A stretch of 64,000 nucleotides of DNA, from assembly GCA_032358255.1 (NCBI GenBank), contig JAULBX010025031.1, positions 1 to 64,000 on the forward strand, written 5' to 3'. Source of the DNA: Heterotrichella gracilis. Its lineage: Eukaryota > Sar > Xanthophyceae > Tribonematales > Xanthonemataceae. The notes below the pieces were generated by a model that saw nothing but the letters and a program-made list of their open reading frames with translations, was not told where the DNA came from and ran no database searches. Shown in pieces: positions 37,801-44,756 of this stretch. Numbering within the stretch: the first letter of the stretch is position 1; every line of letters begins with the position of its first letter. The translations under genes were made by a program, and so were the position numbers.

Positions 37801-39322
37801 CAACGGATCGGCAAAAGCAATTTTTACCGCTTATCCAAATGTGGTTACCGATCTGATGAAGGGTGTTGAGGGAATTCTTCGTGAACCGGGTGGATGTTTT
37901 GAACAAACTTCTATGAGCGCATATCCTAATGCAATGGTGTTAGACTATTTAAAAGCTACTGAAAGCAAAGATGATAAAACACTGGCTTATGCAGGAACAC
38001 TTTTAGATAGAGGTTACAAACGCCTTGTTACTTTCGAAACAAAAGAAAAAGGATACGAATGGTTCGGTGCATCTCCCGGCCACGAAGGTCTTACAGCTTT
38101 TGGATTAATGGAATTTGTGGATATGAAAAAAGCAGGTGGCGATGTAGATCAAAAGATGATAGACCGCACTGCGGAGTGGATCATGAAACATAAAGATGGT
38201 AAAGGTGGTTTCTCGAGAAATACAAATGCTTACCACGATTTTGGAAGAATTAGCGAAGATGTAATGAATGCTTATATTGTTTACGCAGTTGCAGAAGCAG
38301 GTTACTCAGATGTAAAAACAGAATTTGCTGCGTCATGCAAAAAAGCGTTAGATACTAAAGATGCTTATTTAATTGCTATGATGGCAAATGCAGCTTATAG
38401 TTTTAAAGACACAAAGAAAGGTGATGAGTTAATGACAGCACTGATGGGCTTACAAGATAAAAATGGTAGTTGGACAGGTTCAACGCATTCAATCACTTAT
38501 TCTCAAGGTCAATCGTTAACTGTTGAAACTACAGCAATGGCAATTATGGCAATGCTTAAATCAAATAAGAATGCTTTAGAATTAAATAATGCTATTCAAT
38601 TCTTAGTAAGTGCACGTAGCGGTTATGGTGTGTTTAGTACAACACAAGGAACAGTGCTAGCATTAAAAGCATTAACTGAATTTGCCAAAGCCAGTAAAAA
38701 AACCACTGAAGACGGAACTATTGAAGTTTTTATTGATAATAAAAAGATCGGTATTAGAAATTACAAAGCAGGTGATAAAGGTGCATTGATAATTGATAGT
38801 TTAGAGAAATTTATTGTTGGAGATGGAAAACACACAGTAAAAGTAAAATACCTTGGTGTTAAAACGCCATTACCATATTCAGTTGCTGTTAGCTGGAATA
38901 CATCTTTACCAAACAGTAATAAAGAATGTACTGTAGATCTTAAAACTAAATTATCCGAAAAAACTACTTCTGTTGGTGAGACAGTTCGTTTAACTGCAAC
39001 CGTAACAAATAAAAAGAACGAGGGCATTCCAAGCACGATGGTGTTGTTAGGAATACCTGCAGGTTTTACAGCACAACCTTGGCAATTAAAAGAAATGCAG
39101 GAAAAACATGTGTTCGATTATTACGAGATCTCAGGTAATAACATCGCAATATACTACAGAGGCATGGCTCCATCATCGGTTAAAGAAATTAATCTTGATC
39201 TTAAAGCAGAAATGCCGGGAGAATATGATGCACCTGCTTCATCAGCTTACCTGTATTATACGAATGAATTTAAAACATGGAGTTCAACAGAAAAGATAAC
39301 CATTAAAAAACCAAGTATCTAG
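34862..39322 (+). CDS. Alpha-2-macroglobulin family protein with thioester
   Basis: 1486 residues with an N-terminal signal-like segment. MG domains follow (VYLHFDKPFYEPGESIWF is the MG1/MG2 start). Residues about 563-650 are a carboxypeptidase-regulatory-like domain (SGKVLDAYTGKIITNS), followed by a charged, low-complexity linker at about 657-776, rich in Lys, Glu and Met. The A2M middle domain resumes (IYWNPNVEIGYSGKKTIEFY) and the thioester motif GGCFEQTS is near residue 1010, followed by the terpenoid-cyclase-like helical domain and a C-terminal receptor-like domain. Such proteins trap proteases outside the cytoplasm; the linker could serve as the bait. No pbpC is adjacent. Confidence 0.92.
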   Translation: MNIRSITTKTTRIAAIGLVTLSLAAWVTPASVYKMAMDNEVIAMIKKKLTKYNDALPEDRVYLHFDKPFYEPGESIWFSAYVRDGQTLKPSHKSDIVHVELLNPKGGIEKKITIISKNGKAAGDFLLDNEALGGMYKIRAYTNWMKNEGEENTFERDFQVQDIVLPNLKMKLNFEKKAFGAGDQVIAKLELNTNENKPLSDYKIRYVCNLDGKKIIEKAEVTDEEGVKYIKFNLPAKLETSDGLLNVLIDYNGSTESVSRSIPIILNDIDFTAFPEGGDLLCGFENTVAFRALNEFGKPADIEGVVLDEKGVAITTFSSFHQGMGAFKFNPVLKEKYTVKITKPEGITETFKLPEALKRGYAMSVDNSKEEEVTININSTETEELSLVAQVRGKSFYTTVVNAKKGSNKITFPTTNFPIGVSQITLFDSHSIPRAERLVFVNKDKHLNISVETDKDKYLPREKVKMTLFVKDERGLPMPANLSMAVVNDQLLSFADDKSGNMLSQFLLQQDIKDKVEEPAFYFDEKEKKSDKALDYLLMTSGWRRFTWEKLIENEVPVATYKEERTIISGKVLDAYTGKIITNSVVKINGGLEYAGDWEGKFFVKNLDLSNAQTVTFKAPGYNDQAQYIQNYNQDMTVYLYPVQSYNYNYKQRPSTKSGASKRSKAGMVFEADNEDMQVASGVGMAIPAQNMGPVDLAKAGRKEVAVKDKIAEKKPMQPKNEEAKKDMLGEMKIKSLDMEDEKMVASEVRDMRANQFGKAARLNSIVANNENLVQYHRARQFAAPIYKNDESVETRTDFRNTIYWNPNVEIGYSGKKTIEFYTSDDITSFRTTVEGIGTDGTLGRAEKNFFSQLPFSMTTKIPVEVATEDMVSIPLTLKNNTDKPLGGLLNITAPAALQASVITPSIQTIMPGQAKTIYLDYKVLDKIGYGEFTIGFKACGLGDAFTQKIKIAPKGFPVTASFSGQDVEKEFSFVMNKVINGSAKAIFTAYPNVVTDLMKGVEGILREPGGCFEQTSMSAYPNAMVLDYLKATESKDDKTLAYAGTLLDRGYKRLVTFETKEKGYEWFGASPGHEGLTAFGLMEFVDMKKAGGDVDQKMIDRTAEWIMKHKDGKGGFSRNTNAYHDFGRISEDVMNAYIVYAVAEAGYSDVKTEFAASCKKALDTKDAYLIAMMANAAYSFKDTKKGDELMTALMGLQDKNGSWTGSTHSITYSQGQSLTVETTAMAIMAMLKSNKNALELNNAIQFLVSARSGYGVFSTTQGTVLALKALTEFAKASKKTTEDGTIEVFIDNKKIGIRNYKAGDKGALIIDSLEKFIVGDGKHTVKVKYLGVKTPLPYSVAVSWNTSLPNSNKECTVDLKTKLSEKTTSVGETVRLTATVTNKKNEGIPSTMVLLGIPAGFTAQPWQLKEMQEKHVFDYYEISGNNIAIYYRGMAPSSVKEINLDLKAEMPGEYDAPASSAYLYYTNEFKTWSSTEKITIKKPSI

Positions 39323-39337
39323 AATTTTCATAACAGG

Positions 39338-39379
39338 AACCGCCTTCAATTTTGATTAGGGACAAAGGCGAAGGCGGTT
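39338..39379 (+). terminator. Hairpin after the alpha-2-macroglobulin gene
   Basis: AACCGCCTTC and GAAGGCGGTT form a perfect 10-bp stem with a 22-nt loop, but only three T follow. It could be a weak terminator or an mRNA 3' stabiliser. Confidence 0.5.
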
Positions 39380-39392
39380 TAATCTTAAAAGA

Positions 39393-39800
39393 ATGATCAT
39401 GAGAACTATAAAAAATAAAAAAATAGTATTCTTTATTTTGTTGTGTTGCAGCTTTTGTTTTGCAAATGCACTGGTTTTAAAAGATGATTCACTAAAATTT
39501 GATATTACTGATCCAAGAAACCCTAAATGTCCTTGTCATAAGTATCAAAAGCTGGCAGACGAAGAGTATAGGAAATTATTGGGAAGAGAAGTGAACATAA
39601 AGACAGATAATACAAATAGTAATTACACGAATACTTTTTCAGGAACTAACGATCTGAACTCAAAGAATACTATTGGTAAAAAAAGATTTCGATCAAAGAA
39701 GTGGACCCACAGCTTTTTAAATTTTAAAAAGAAAAAAGGCATCAAAAAAAGAAAAGTAAGAAGGTTAAGGAGAGATAACACAACTTGCTACCATTTTTGA
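39393..39800 (+). CDS. Hypothetical exported protein with basic C-terminus
   Basis: 135 residues (start at 39393 or 39399; the protein begins MIMR). A signal peptide (IVFFILLCCSFCFANA) is followed by a short acidic part with KCPCHKYQ, an Asn/Thr-rich linker, and a strongly basic end (KKKKGIKKRKVRRLRRD). The CPC pair and basic tail may bind a metal or an anionic polymer, but this is speculation. A terminator follows. No family recognised. Confidence 0.65.
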   Translation: MIMRTIKNKKIVFFILLCCSFCFANALVLKDDSLKFDITDPRNPKCPCHKYQKLADEEYRKLLGREVNIKTDNTNSNYTNTFSGTNDLNSKNTIGKKRFRSKKWTHSFLNFKKKKGIKKRKVRRLRRDNTTCYHF

Positions 39801-39811
39801 TCAAATAAAAT

Positions 39812-39837
39812 TCCCGGTTTAGGCCGGGATTTTTTTT
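39812..39837 (+). terminator. Intrinsic terminator
   Basis: TCCCGG-TTTAGG-CCGGGA hairpin followed by eight T. The same hairpin and T run recur at 41267-41293. Confidence 0.88.
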
Positions 39838-39857
39838 GTTACAAGGATTGTCAATCG

Positions 39858-39928
39858 ATTCATTCCGACGATAGAGGAGTTTATCGAGACGCGTTCTAGA
39901 TATGCTTCGCTACTCGAACGGACAACAA
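39858..39928. repeat. Degenerate interspersed intergenic repeat
   Basis: The stretch from ATTCATTCCGACGATAG to CGAACGGACAACA resembles the GTCATTCCGACG... GATGCTTCGCTACGCTC...GACAACA family of intergenic repeats that recurs in Bacteroidota genomes. No coding frame is present. The family assignment is from memory of the pattern, not from a search. Confidence 0.5.
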
Positions 39929-39956
39929 TAGATAGTTATCAGGTCTGCACTATCAG

Positions 39957-40088
39957 ATGTCAAAAAATGAATTTTTGACATTTTGCTTCTTAGACAATGA
40001 AATATTTTCATTTTTTTTAACGGTCTTTAACAAAGTATGGTCAAAAAATCAGTCGAATTTCATTTGGCATTTTGCTTGTAAGACGGAA
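39957..40088 (+). repeat. Imperfect direct repeat upstream of the DUF4199-like gene
   Basis: Two units align. Unit 1 runs from TGTCAAAAAATGA through GACATTTTGCTTCTTAGAC to TTTTTTTTAA (39958-40020). Unit 2 runs from GGTCAAAAAATCAG through GGCATTTTGCTTGTAAGAC to GATTTTTAA (40039-40108). Unit 1 also holds a 9-bp hairpin TGTCAAAAA/TTTTTGACA. No gene is present in 39801-40131 apart from the terminator and these repeats. Confidence 0.55.
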
Positions 40089-40131
40089 ATTCAGAACGAT
40101 TTTTAATTTATAAACTCAAAAATTATAAACT

Positions 40132-40638
40132 ATGGAAACGGTTAATGTATTAAGAAATAACGGCTCGTTTGAGAATGAGCAGTTTCGCAGAAACGATTCT
40201 GATAACAGCATTCAAAAAATTTGCTGGCGTAATGGTATACTAACTTCAATGTTATTAATAGCGAGTTTTTTAGGTCTTTGCGCTTTTACCCATCGGTTAG
40301 AAATAAACCAGTTAAGTGTTGTTAATCTATTGATTCTGGCAGTGGGTGTTTATTTTGCACTTGAAGAGTTTAGCCCAACTGGTAAGGGTAATAGTCTTGA
40401 TTATTTTGAAGGGTTTAAAGTTGGAGTATACACATCTATTGCTGCAGTATTGACACATGCTTTAGTTATTTTAGTTTACACTAGTTTTGACCCCTCAATC
40501 TTAAGCCAGAATAGAGAAGGGACTTTTTTTACGTTTAATGCAGATCCTTTTTTGGCGGCCGGTATAACTTTATTTGAGGGATTGGCTTGTGGCTTAATAA
40601 TTACATTCTGCATGATGCAGTATTTTAAGAAAAATTAA
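40132..40638 (+). CDS. DUF4199-like inner-membrane protein
   Basis: 168 residues with four predicted transmembrane helices (ILTSMLLIASFLGLCAF, LSVVNLLILAVGVYFAL, FKVGVYTSIAAVLTHALVIL, AAGITLFEGLACGLIITFCM). The pattern NGILTSM, then YFEGFKVGVYTS, fits the DUF4199 family common in Bacteroidota. Function unknown. It is preceded by an unusual repeat region and followed after 51 nt by a small lipoprotein gene. Confidence 0.72.
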   Translation: METVNVLRNNGSFENEQFRRNDSDNSIQKICWRNGILTSMLLIASFLGLCAFTHRLEINQLSVVNLLILAVGVYFALEEFSPTGKGNSLDYFEGFKVGVYTSIAAVLTHALVILVYTSFDPSILSQNREGTFFTFNADPFLAAGITLFEGLACGLIITFCMMQYFKKN

Positions 40639-40689
40639 GTGACAAATAGATAAATTGAAAATCTTTAAATATAAGAAAGAGAGGTTATT

Positions 40690-41238
40690 ATGAAAAATAG
40701 TCGTTCAGATAATTCTTATATAGCATTTAAACGTAATGGTAAACTTAGTAAAAACATCATTTGCTTTTTTCTTTTCATTGTAATGGTTTCATGTAATGCG
40801 CAAACACACAAAGACAAATTAGATGAAACTGAAAAGATAAAAGGCATTGAGCTAGTTGACTCCCTTAATAAGCCAAAAATAAATGTTAAGGTTAACAAGC
40901 AGTATGATAAAAACGGAAAGATAATAAAATATGACTCCACCTATTCATACGTGTACTCGGGAAAGAGTGGAAAGAATACGCGCGCAGATAATGATAGTAT
41001 TTTTAATCAATTTAGATCGTATTTCAATATCCACTCTTCAGACCTGTTTGACAAACAAAATCAAAACATTTTCTTTAATGATTCTCTTTTTAAATATGAC
41101 TTCTTTAATGATGACTATTTTCAAAAACGATTTGAATTAAATAAGGACATGTTTAGTCAATTCTTTTGGCAAATGGATTCATTAAAGGGAAGTTTTTTAA
41201 AGGATAAGTACCCTCAGCAGCACATTAAAAAGAAATAA
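40690..41238 (+). CDS. Hypothetical lipoprotein
   Basis: 182 residues. A long N-terminal segment leads to a signal with lipobox MVSC (Cys near residue 36) followed by NAQTHK. The mature part is highly charged, with KINVKVNKQYDKNGKIIKYD and alternating Phe/Asp/Asn in SDLFDKQNQNIFFNDSLF and DYFQKRFELNKDMF. No family recognised. It is the last gene before a terminator at 41267. Confidence 0.68.
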   Translation: MKNSRSDNSYIAFKRNGKLSKNIICFFLFIVMVSCNAQTHKDKLDETEKIKGIELVDSLNKPKINVKVNKQYDKNGKIIKYDSTYSYVYSGKSGKNTRADNDSIFNQFRSYFNIHSSDLFDKQNQNIFFNDSLFKYDFFNDDYFQKRFELNKDMFSQFFWQMDSLKGSFLKDKYPQQHIKKK

Positions 41239-41266
41239 GATTGTTGCTATTTAAATTAATAAAAAA

Positions 41267-41293
41267 ATCCCGGTTTAGGCCGGGATTTTTTTT
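41267..41293 (+). terminator. Intrinsic terminator
   Basis: ATCCCGG and CCGGGAT pair around TTTAGG, followed by a run of T. It is the same sequence as the hairpin at 39812-39837. Confidence 0.88.
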
Positions 41294-41356
41294 ATTCAAT
41301 TGTTTTATTGCTTATGCGTACAGGTTTTTATGATTTTAAATTCTGCCTAGTTGCAA

Positions 41357-41782
41357 CTAATCGGAAATTATTATTACATCTTTTAATAAATTTTCACCTT
41401 TATTAACCGTAAACGAATATTCTTTTGGATAAATCTTTATAGTATCCATACTAGATGAATAATATTTGGGTGAAATGGTTGCAAATTCAATAACTTCTCT
41501 ATTTTTCATAAATACGAATAAAATGATGTCCTCCCTCACATCAATATTTGTATTTTTAATTTTGGTGAGATTAAGGTTAAATTTGGTTTCAATTTTATCA
41601 ATATCAGAATAGGGGGGTAAAATCATAAGCGAATCGTAATTATCGTAAACGATATCAAACACTACACTATTTCGACCCTTAAGAATAGAATCGTCTAGTA
41701 AATTACTAATGTTATTTTTTAAATTATTCCCATTACAACTTACAAGTAGTAGAGATATCATAATTTGACATATTCTTTTCAT
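41357..41782 (-). CDS. Hypothetical lipoprotein
   Basis: 141 residues. Lipobox LLLVSC puts the lipid Cys at residue 16. The mature domain is an alpha/beta-like pattern (SVVFDIVYDNYDSLMILPP, IILFVFMKNREVIEFATISP, SFTVNKGENLLKDVIII) without a recognised motif. It starts 2 nt after the stop of a 29-codon open frame on the same strand, so the two may be translationally coupled. Confidence 0.68.
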   Translation of the reverse strand: MKRICQIMISLLLVSCNGNNLKNNISNLLDDSILKGRNSVVFDIVYDNYDSLMILPPYSDIDKIETKFNLNLTKIKNTNIDVREDIILFVFMKNREVIEFATISPKYYSSSMDTIKIYPKEYSFTVNKGENLLKDVIIISD

Positions 41783-41784
41783 GG

Positions 41785-41874
41785 CTATGTAGTTTTAATA
41801 AGTGTTCCGCTTTTTCCAATCGCTATTCCTCTAACTCTTGGAATCGAACCACAATTAGATTTTTGCCAATTCAT
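41785..41874 (-). CDS. Possible small open frame upstream of a lipoprotein gene
   Basis: 29 codons, ATG to TAG, with the composition of a real protein end (CGSIPRVRGIAIGKSG). A -7 variant TATATTTA lies about 5-12 nt upstream on the reverse strand, and the stop is 2 nt before the ATG of the lipoprotein. It may be a small protein, a leader peptide, or the tail of a lost larger gene. Confidence 0.35.
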   Translation of the reverse strand: MNWQKSNCGSIPRVRGIAIGKSGTLIKTT

Positions 41875-41990
41875 ATTATAAATATACATTTTTTTCCGCT
41901 TTTTTCTGAATGCAAAAATCGGTGTATGGTTGGGGGTAATTAGGGTAGTTTGTTTTGCACAATCCCCTTTCGTCGCTTTTTTTGAACCTC

Positions 41991-42125
41991 ATTTTGCTTT
42001 GCAAAACCTCCAAAGGAGGACACTTTGTTTGCTTACGCGGAAGCACACACTTGTCCCCCTCCTGAGGGGGTGGCAAAAGTCTTAAGGCTTTTGAGCGAGT
42101 TTTTGTGTTAGCGGGCGGGGGAGGA
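41991..42125. repeat. Palindrome-rich GC-skewed intergenic repeat
   Basis: No gene is supported between 41875 and 42149. Successive palindromes are visible: TTTTGC-TTT-GCAAAA (41992-42006), CCTCC-AAA-GGAGG (42007-42019), GCTT-ACGCGG-AAGC (42031-42044), CCCCCTC-CT-GAGGGGG (42055-42070) and AAAAGTCTTAAGGCTTTT (42075-42092), ending with GCGGGCGGGGGAGGAATCTC. This has the look of a compound interspersed palindromic element. Confidence 0.6.
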
Positions 42126-42149
42126 ATCTCACTTGACAGTGTATAGTAG

Positions 42150-42839
42150 CTAACTCACAATATTAAAATTAAAAGAACCCATTTTTTTAGCGCCATAAAT
42201 TCTTAACCAAACAGGCAATACAGCTTCTGTACCTCTCGCAGCGCTTAGGTCACCAAGGTCGAGTAAATTCTCGTCCTTCCAGCCAAACTCTTTTAATAAT
42301 GTTTTAACTTCTGTTTTTGCTGCCTCATCATTTCCACAAATATAATTTATGTGATCGCCTTTTATTAAAGCAGGATTTACCATAATGCCACACCACATGG
42401 TATTTAATGTTTTTACCACTTTAGCATTTGGAAATGTTTTTTGAATTTCTTCTGCTAAAGAATGTGTATTACTTAACTCAGGCGCTAAACAGGGCGGCAT
42501 ACCTTTGCTAAAATCCAAAGGGTTGGCAATGTCAACCAAAATTTTAGCGTCTAAATTTTTTGCTGTTGCTAAGTTTAAAGCATTTATAGAATTCATGCCC
42601 TGAGTTGTATTTAAAATTAACTCACCAAAGTCAGCGGCTTCTGCAAAGGTGCCCAGTTTTGCTTTTGGGTTGGCTTCATGCCAGGTTGCAAAAGCGTTCT
42701 TGCCACCATCTTTTCCGGGAGCAGATAATTTTTCCTGAACATTTCTTGTTCCTATCATTACGTCGTGTCCAAGACCAACTAAACGTGCGGCAAATGTTTG
42801 CCCAACAGTTCCTGTTCCTAAAATTGCTATTTTTTTCAT
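42150..42839 (-). CDS. NAD(P)-binding oxidoreductase, F420-reductase-like
   Basis: 229 residues, cytoplasmic. The Rossmann motif AILGTGTVGQTFAARLVGLG is at residues 4-23, followed by HDVMIGTRN, and ILVDIANPLDF. The pattern matches the NADPH-dependent F420 reductase-like group (NAD(P)-binding domain family), which in Bacteroidota does not use F420; substrate unknown. It is divergent from an HxlR-type regulator gene, and the shared region carries two promoters and a palindrome, so the regulator probably controls it. Confidence 0.88.
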   Translation of the reverse strand: MKKIAILGTGTVGQTFAARLVGLGHDVMIGTRNVQEKLSAPGKDGGKNAFATWHEANPKAKLGTFAEAADFGELILNTTQGMNSINALNLATAKNLDAKILVDIANPLDFSKGMPPCLAPELSNTHSLAEEIQKTFPNAKVVKTLNTMWCGIMVNPALIKGDHINYICGNDEAAKTEVKTLLKEFGWKDENLLDLGDLSAARGTEAVLPVWLRIYGAKKMGSFNFNIVS

Positions 42840-42867
42840 GTTATTTAGTTTTTAAAATTATTACTAT

Positions 42868-42875
42868 CAAAATTA
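42868..42875 (-). promoter_or_regulatory. Putative -7 element of the reductase gene
   Basis: TAATTTTG on the reverse strand, 28 nt before the ATG. Confidence 0.45.
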
Positions 42876-42878
42876 TAG

Positions 42879-42909
42879 TTGCAAACATATGTATACTTGT
42901 TTACCTTTG
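42879..42909 (+). promoter_or_regulatory. Promoter of the HxlR-family gene
   Basis: TTG (42879-42881) and TACCTTTG (42902-42909) are spaced by exactly 20 nt, a good match to the Bacteroidota -33/-7 pattern. Confidence 0.65.
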
Positions 42910-42914
42910 CAATA

Positions 42915-42932
42915 ACTGTCAAAGTTGACAGT
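42915..42932. promoter_or_regulatory. Operator-like palindrome at the hxlR transcription start
   Basis: ACTGTCAAAGTTGACAGT is a perfect 18-nt palindrome (8-bp arms, 2-nt centre). It begins 5 nt after the -7 element, where transcription should start, and is well placed for repression by the HxlR protein. Confidence 0.65.
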
Positions 42933-42958
42933 ATTATAATTTAACAAAAAATCGCTAA

Positions 42959-43357
42959 ATGATCATTAAAGGTAAAGCATATGTTTTCAAATTGCGCGGT
43001 AACACCTTTCACTGCGCCATGGATGTAACCATGAATTTTATTGGTGGTAAATGGAAAACGATTGTTATTTGGTATCTGCGTAACAAAACAATGCGTTTTG
43101 GTGAGTTAAGAAAACAAATACCTGACATTACTGAAAAAATGCTGAGCCTTCAATTAAAAAGTTTAGAGGAAGACGGAATTATTAAACGCGCGGTTTTTGC
43201 AGAAGTACCTTTGCGCGTGGAATATTCTTTAACACCATTCGGTAAAACCTTATTGCCAGTTGTTGAAAGCATAGCAAAATGGGGCAGAAATCTTGGAGAG
43301 AAAGAAGGTAAATTAGAAGAGGTTCAAGCCAAAAAAAAGAAATCCAAAGTTATTTGA
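42959..43357 (+). CDS. HxlR-family transcriptional regulator
   Basis: 132 residues. The family core FIGGKWKTIVIWYLRNKTMRF is followed by ELRKQIPDITEKMLSLQLKSL (recognition helix) and the wing EVPLRVEYSLTPFGKTL. Cys19 (FHCAMD) is in the position of the redox-sensing Cys of many HxlR regulators. The Lys-rich end (KKKKSKVI) is unusual. It is divergent from the reductase gene and probably autoregulated via the palindrome at 42915. Its end overlaps ygiD by 8 nt. Confidence 0.93.
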   Translation: MIIKGKAYVFKLRGNTFHCAMDVTMNFIGGKWKTIVIWYLRNKTMRFGELRKQIPDITEKMLSLQLKSLEEDGIIKRAVFAEVPLRVEYSLTPFGKTLLPVVESIAKWGRNLGEKEGKLEEVQAKKKKSKVI

Positions 43358-44240
43358 TCAAAACCGATGTCATTGTTAATGATCCTGCAATAGCTTTATC
43401 ATTAAAGAATGTTGCCTGTTCATCTTTTTCCTGTAAAGCTAAAGTATACAATAATGGTAAATAATGTTCGCGTGTTGGTATAGCCAACTTCGCTGACTTG
43501 CTTAACGATTCGTAATTGATCAATGCTTTATGATCCTGTGAAGTAATTTTATTTTTAAAAATCGTGTTCATTTCTAAAGCCCAGTCAAAACCATATTCTT
43601 TGTCAAGATCGGTCATAGAGGTGGCTTTAACCATTCCTAAATTATGTACCATGTTACCACTTCCAATAATTAAAACTCCTTTTTTACGAAGTGAAGCTAA
43701 TTCTTTTGCCAGTTCGTAATGGTATTGTGGCGGCTGGTTATAATCTAAACTCAATTGAAAAACAGGTATATCTGCATTTGGGAACATTGGTTTTAAAATG
43801 CTCCAGGTGCCATGGTCAAGTCCCCATTTTTCATCTAAGCCAACCGTTGTTTTTTTAATACTGTTCTTTGTTTCTAATGCAAACTCCGGACTGCCGGGTG
43901 CAGGATATTTTGTTTCAAATAATTCGTTTGGGAAGCCACCAAAATCATGAATGGTTCTTGGGCTTTTCATGGCGGTAACAAAAGTGCCATTAGTTTCCCA
44001 ATGGGCAGAGATACATAAAATGGCTTTTGGTTTTGGTAAATTCTTTGCAACTGTTTTCCAGCCTTTCACAAATTCATTATCGTTAATGGCATTCATAGGA
44101 TTGCCATGTCCGATGAACATCACCGGCATTTTATCGGTAGCTCCTAAGTTTTCTGTGAGCTTATTTAATTCGTTCAATTTCATAGCGGCACCTGAAACTG
44201 GCAATAAGGCCATAAGTTTTAAAAAATCTTTCCTTTCCAT
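43350..44240 (-). CDS. ygiD: 4,5-DOPA-extradiol-dioxygenase-like protein (LigB/YgiD family)
   Basis: 296 residues. The N-terminal segment (RKDFLKLMALLPVSGAAM) resembles a short export signal or membrane anchor, which is an extension relative to cytosolic YgiD. The LigB-type metal site is visible as FIGHGNPMNAI (His45), ISAHWET, and LDHGTWSIL; GSGNMVHNLG is the family's C-terminal motif. It opens aromatic catechol rings; the natural substrate is unknown. It lies convergent to the hxlR gene. Confidence 0.9.
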   Translation of the reverse strand: MERKDFLKLMALLPVSGAAMKLNELNKLTENLGATDKMPVMFIGHGNPMNAINDNEFVKGWKTVAKNLPKPKAILCISAHWETNGTFVTAMKSPRTIHDFGGFPNELFETKYPAPGSPEFALETKNSIKKTTVGLDEKWGLDHGTWSILKPMFPNADIPVFQLSLDYNQPPQYHYELAKELASLRKKGVLIIGSGNMVHNLGMVKATSMTDLDKEYGFDWALEMNTIFKNKITSQDHKALINYESLSKSAKLAIPTREHYLPLLYTLALQEKDEQATFFNDKAIAGSLTMTSVLIK

Positions 44241-44319
44241 TTAGATATGTAAAATTAAAAAATAAAAGCATTTTTGGTTTAAGAACGGTGTTAATAAATG
44301 CGATTATTTAATTAAGGAA

Positions 44320-44327
44320 TAAATTTG
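44320..44327 (+). promoter_or_regulatory. Putative -7 element of the small cytochrome gene
   Basis: TAAATTTG, ending 27 nt before the chosen ATG at 44355; it overlaps the alternative TTG start at 44325. Confidence 0.45.
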
Positions 44328-44354
44328 TTACTTCGTCTTTTAAAAATTAATTCC

Positions 44355-44711
44355 ATGAAATATTCAAGACCCCTTATCATATTTTCTTTTATAGCTCTTT
44401 CGGTTACAATAGCCTGTAAGACTAAAAAGGTAGTAGCAAGTGCAGAGGAAACAAAAGCCTGCGACGAAAAAGTAACCTTTGCTACTTTACAGCCTTTATT
44501 GGCCAAAAGCTGTAACACGGGTGGCTGTCATGATGAAAGCCGCAGAAGGATGAATTTTAAGATCTACAGCAACTTTAAACATGTTGGTGAAGAAGGGGAG
44601 ATAAAAGAGCATGTTTTAATGCAAAAGAACATGCCTCCAAGAGAAAAGCTTACAGGTGAGGAACTAAGACAGTTCCGTTGCTGGATAGAAGGCGGTATGC
44701 TTGAAAAATAG
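44355..44711 (+). CDS. Small cytochrome-like lipoprotein with CX4CH haem motif
   Basis: 118 residues from ATG 44355. Lipobox VTIAC puts the lipid Cys at residue 21. The haem site CNTGGCH (residues 53-59) is CX4CH. QKNMPP could give the distal Met ligand, and the end (GEELRQFRCWIEGG) mirrors that of the cytochrome at 31203 (DDLKKIKCWLNSG), so the two are paralogues. It acts outside the cytoplasm as an electron carrier or sensor. It stands alone before a helicase gene. Confidence 0.82.
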   Translation: MKYSRPLIIFSFIALSVTIACKTKKVVASAEETKACDEKVTFATLQPLLAKSCNTGGCHDESRRRMNFKIYSNFKHVGEEGEIKEHVLMQKNMPPREKLTGEELRQFRCWIEGGMLEK

Positions 44712-44756
44712 CCATTAAAATTATTAAAGTATCTTTGTGTAAATTAAAAAACAGCA

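Noticed and set aside
41838-41870. tRNA-like T arm (GGTTCGATTCC) on the reverse strand
   Set aside because: No pairing acceptor stem, anticodon or D arm in place; the stretch reads as an open frame.
41876-42076. Reverse open frame of 66 codons
   Set aside because: It covers the palindromic repeats and has no protein-like pattern.
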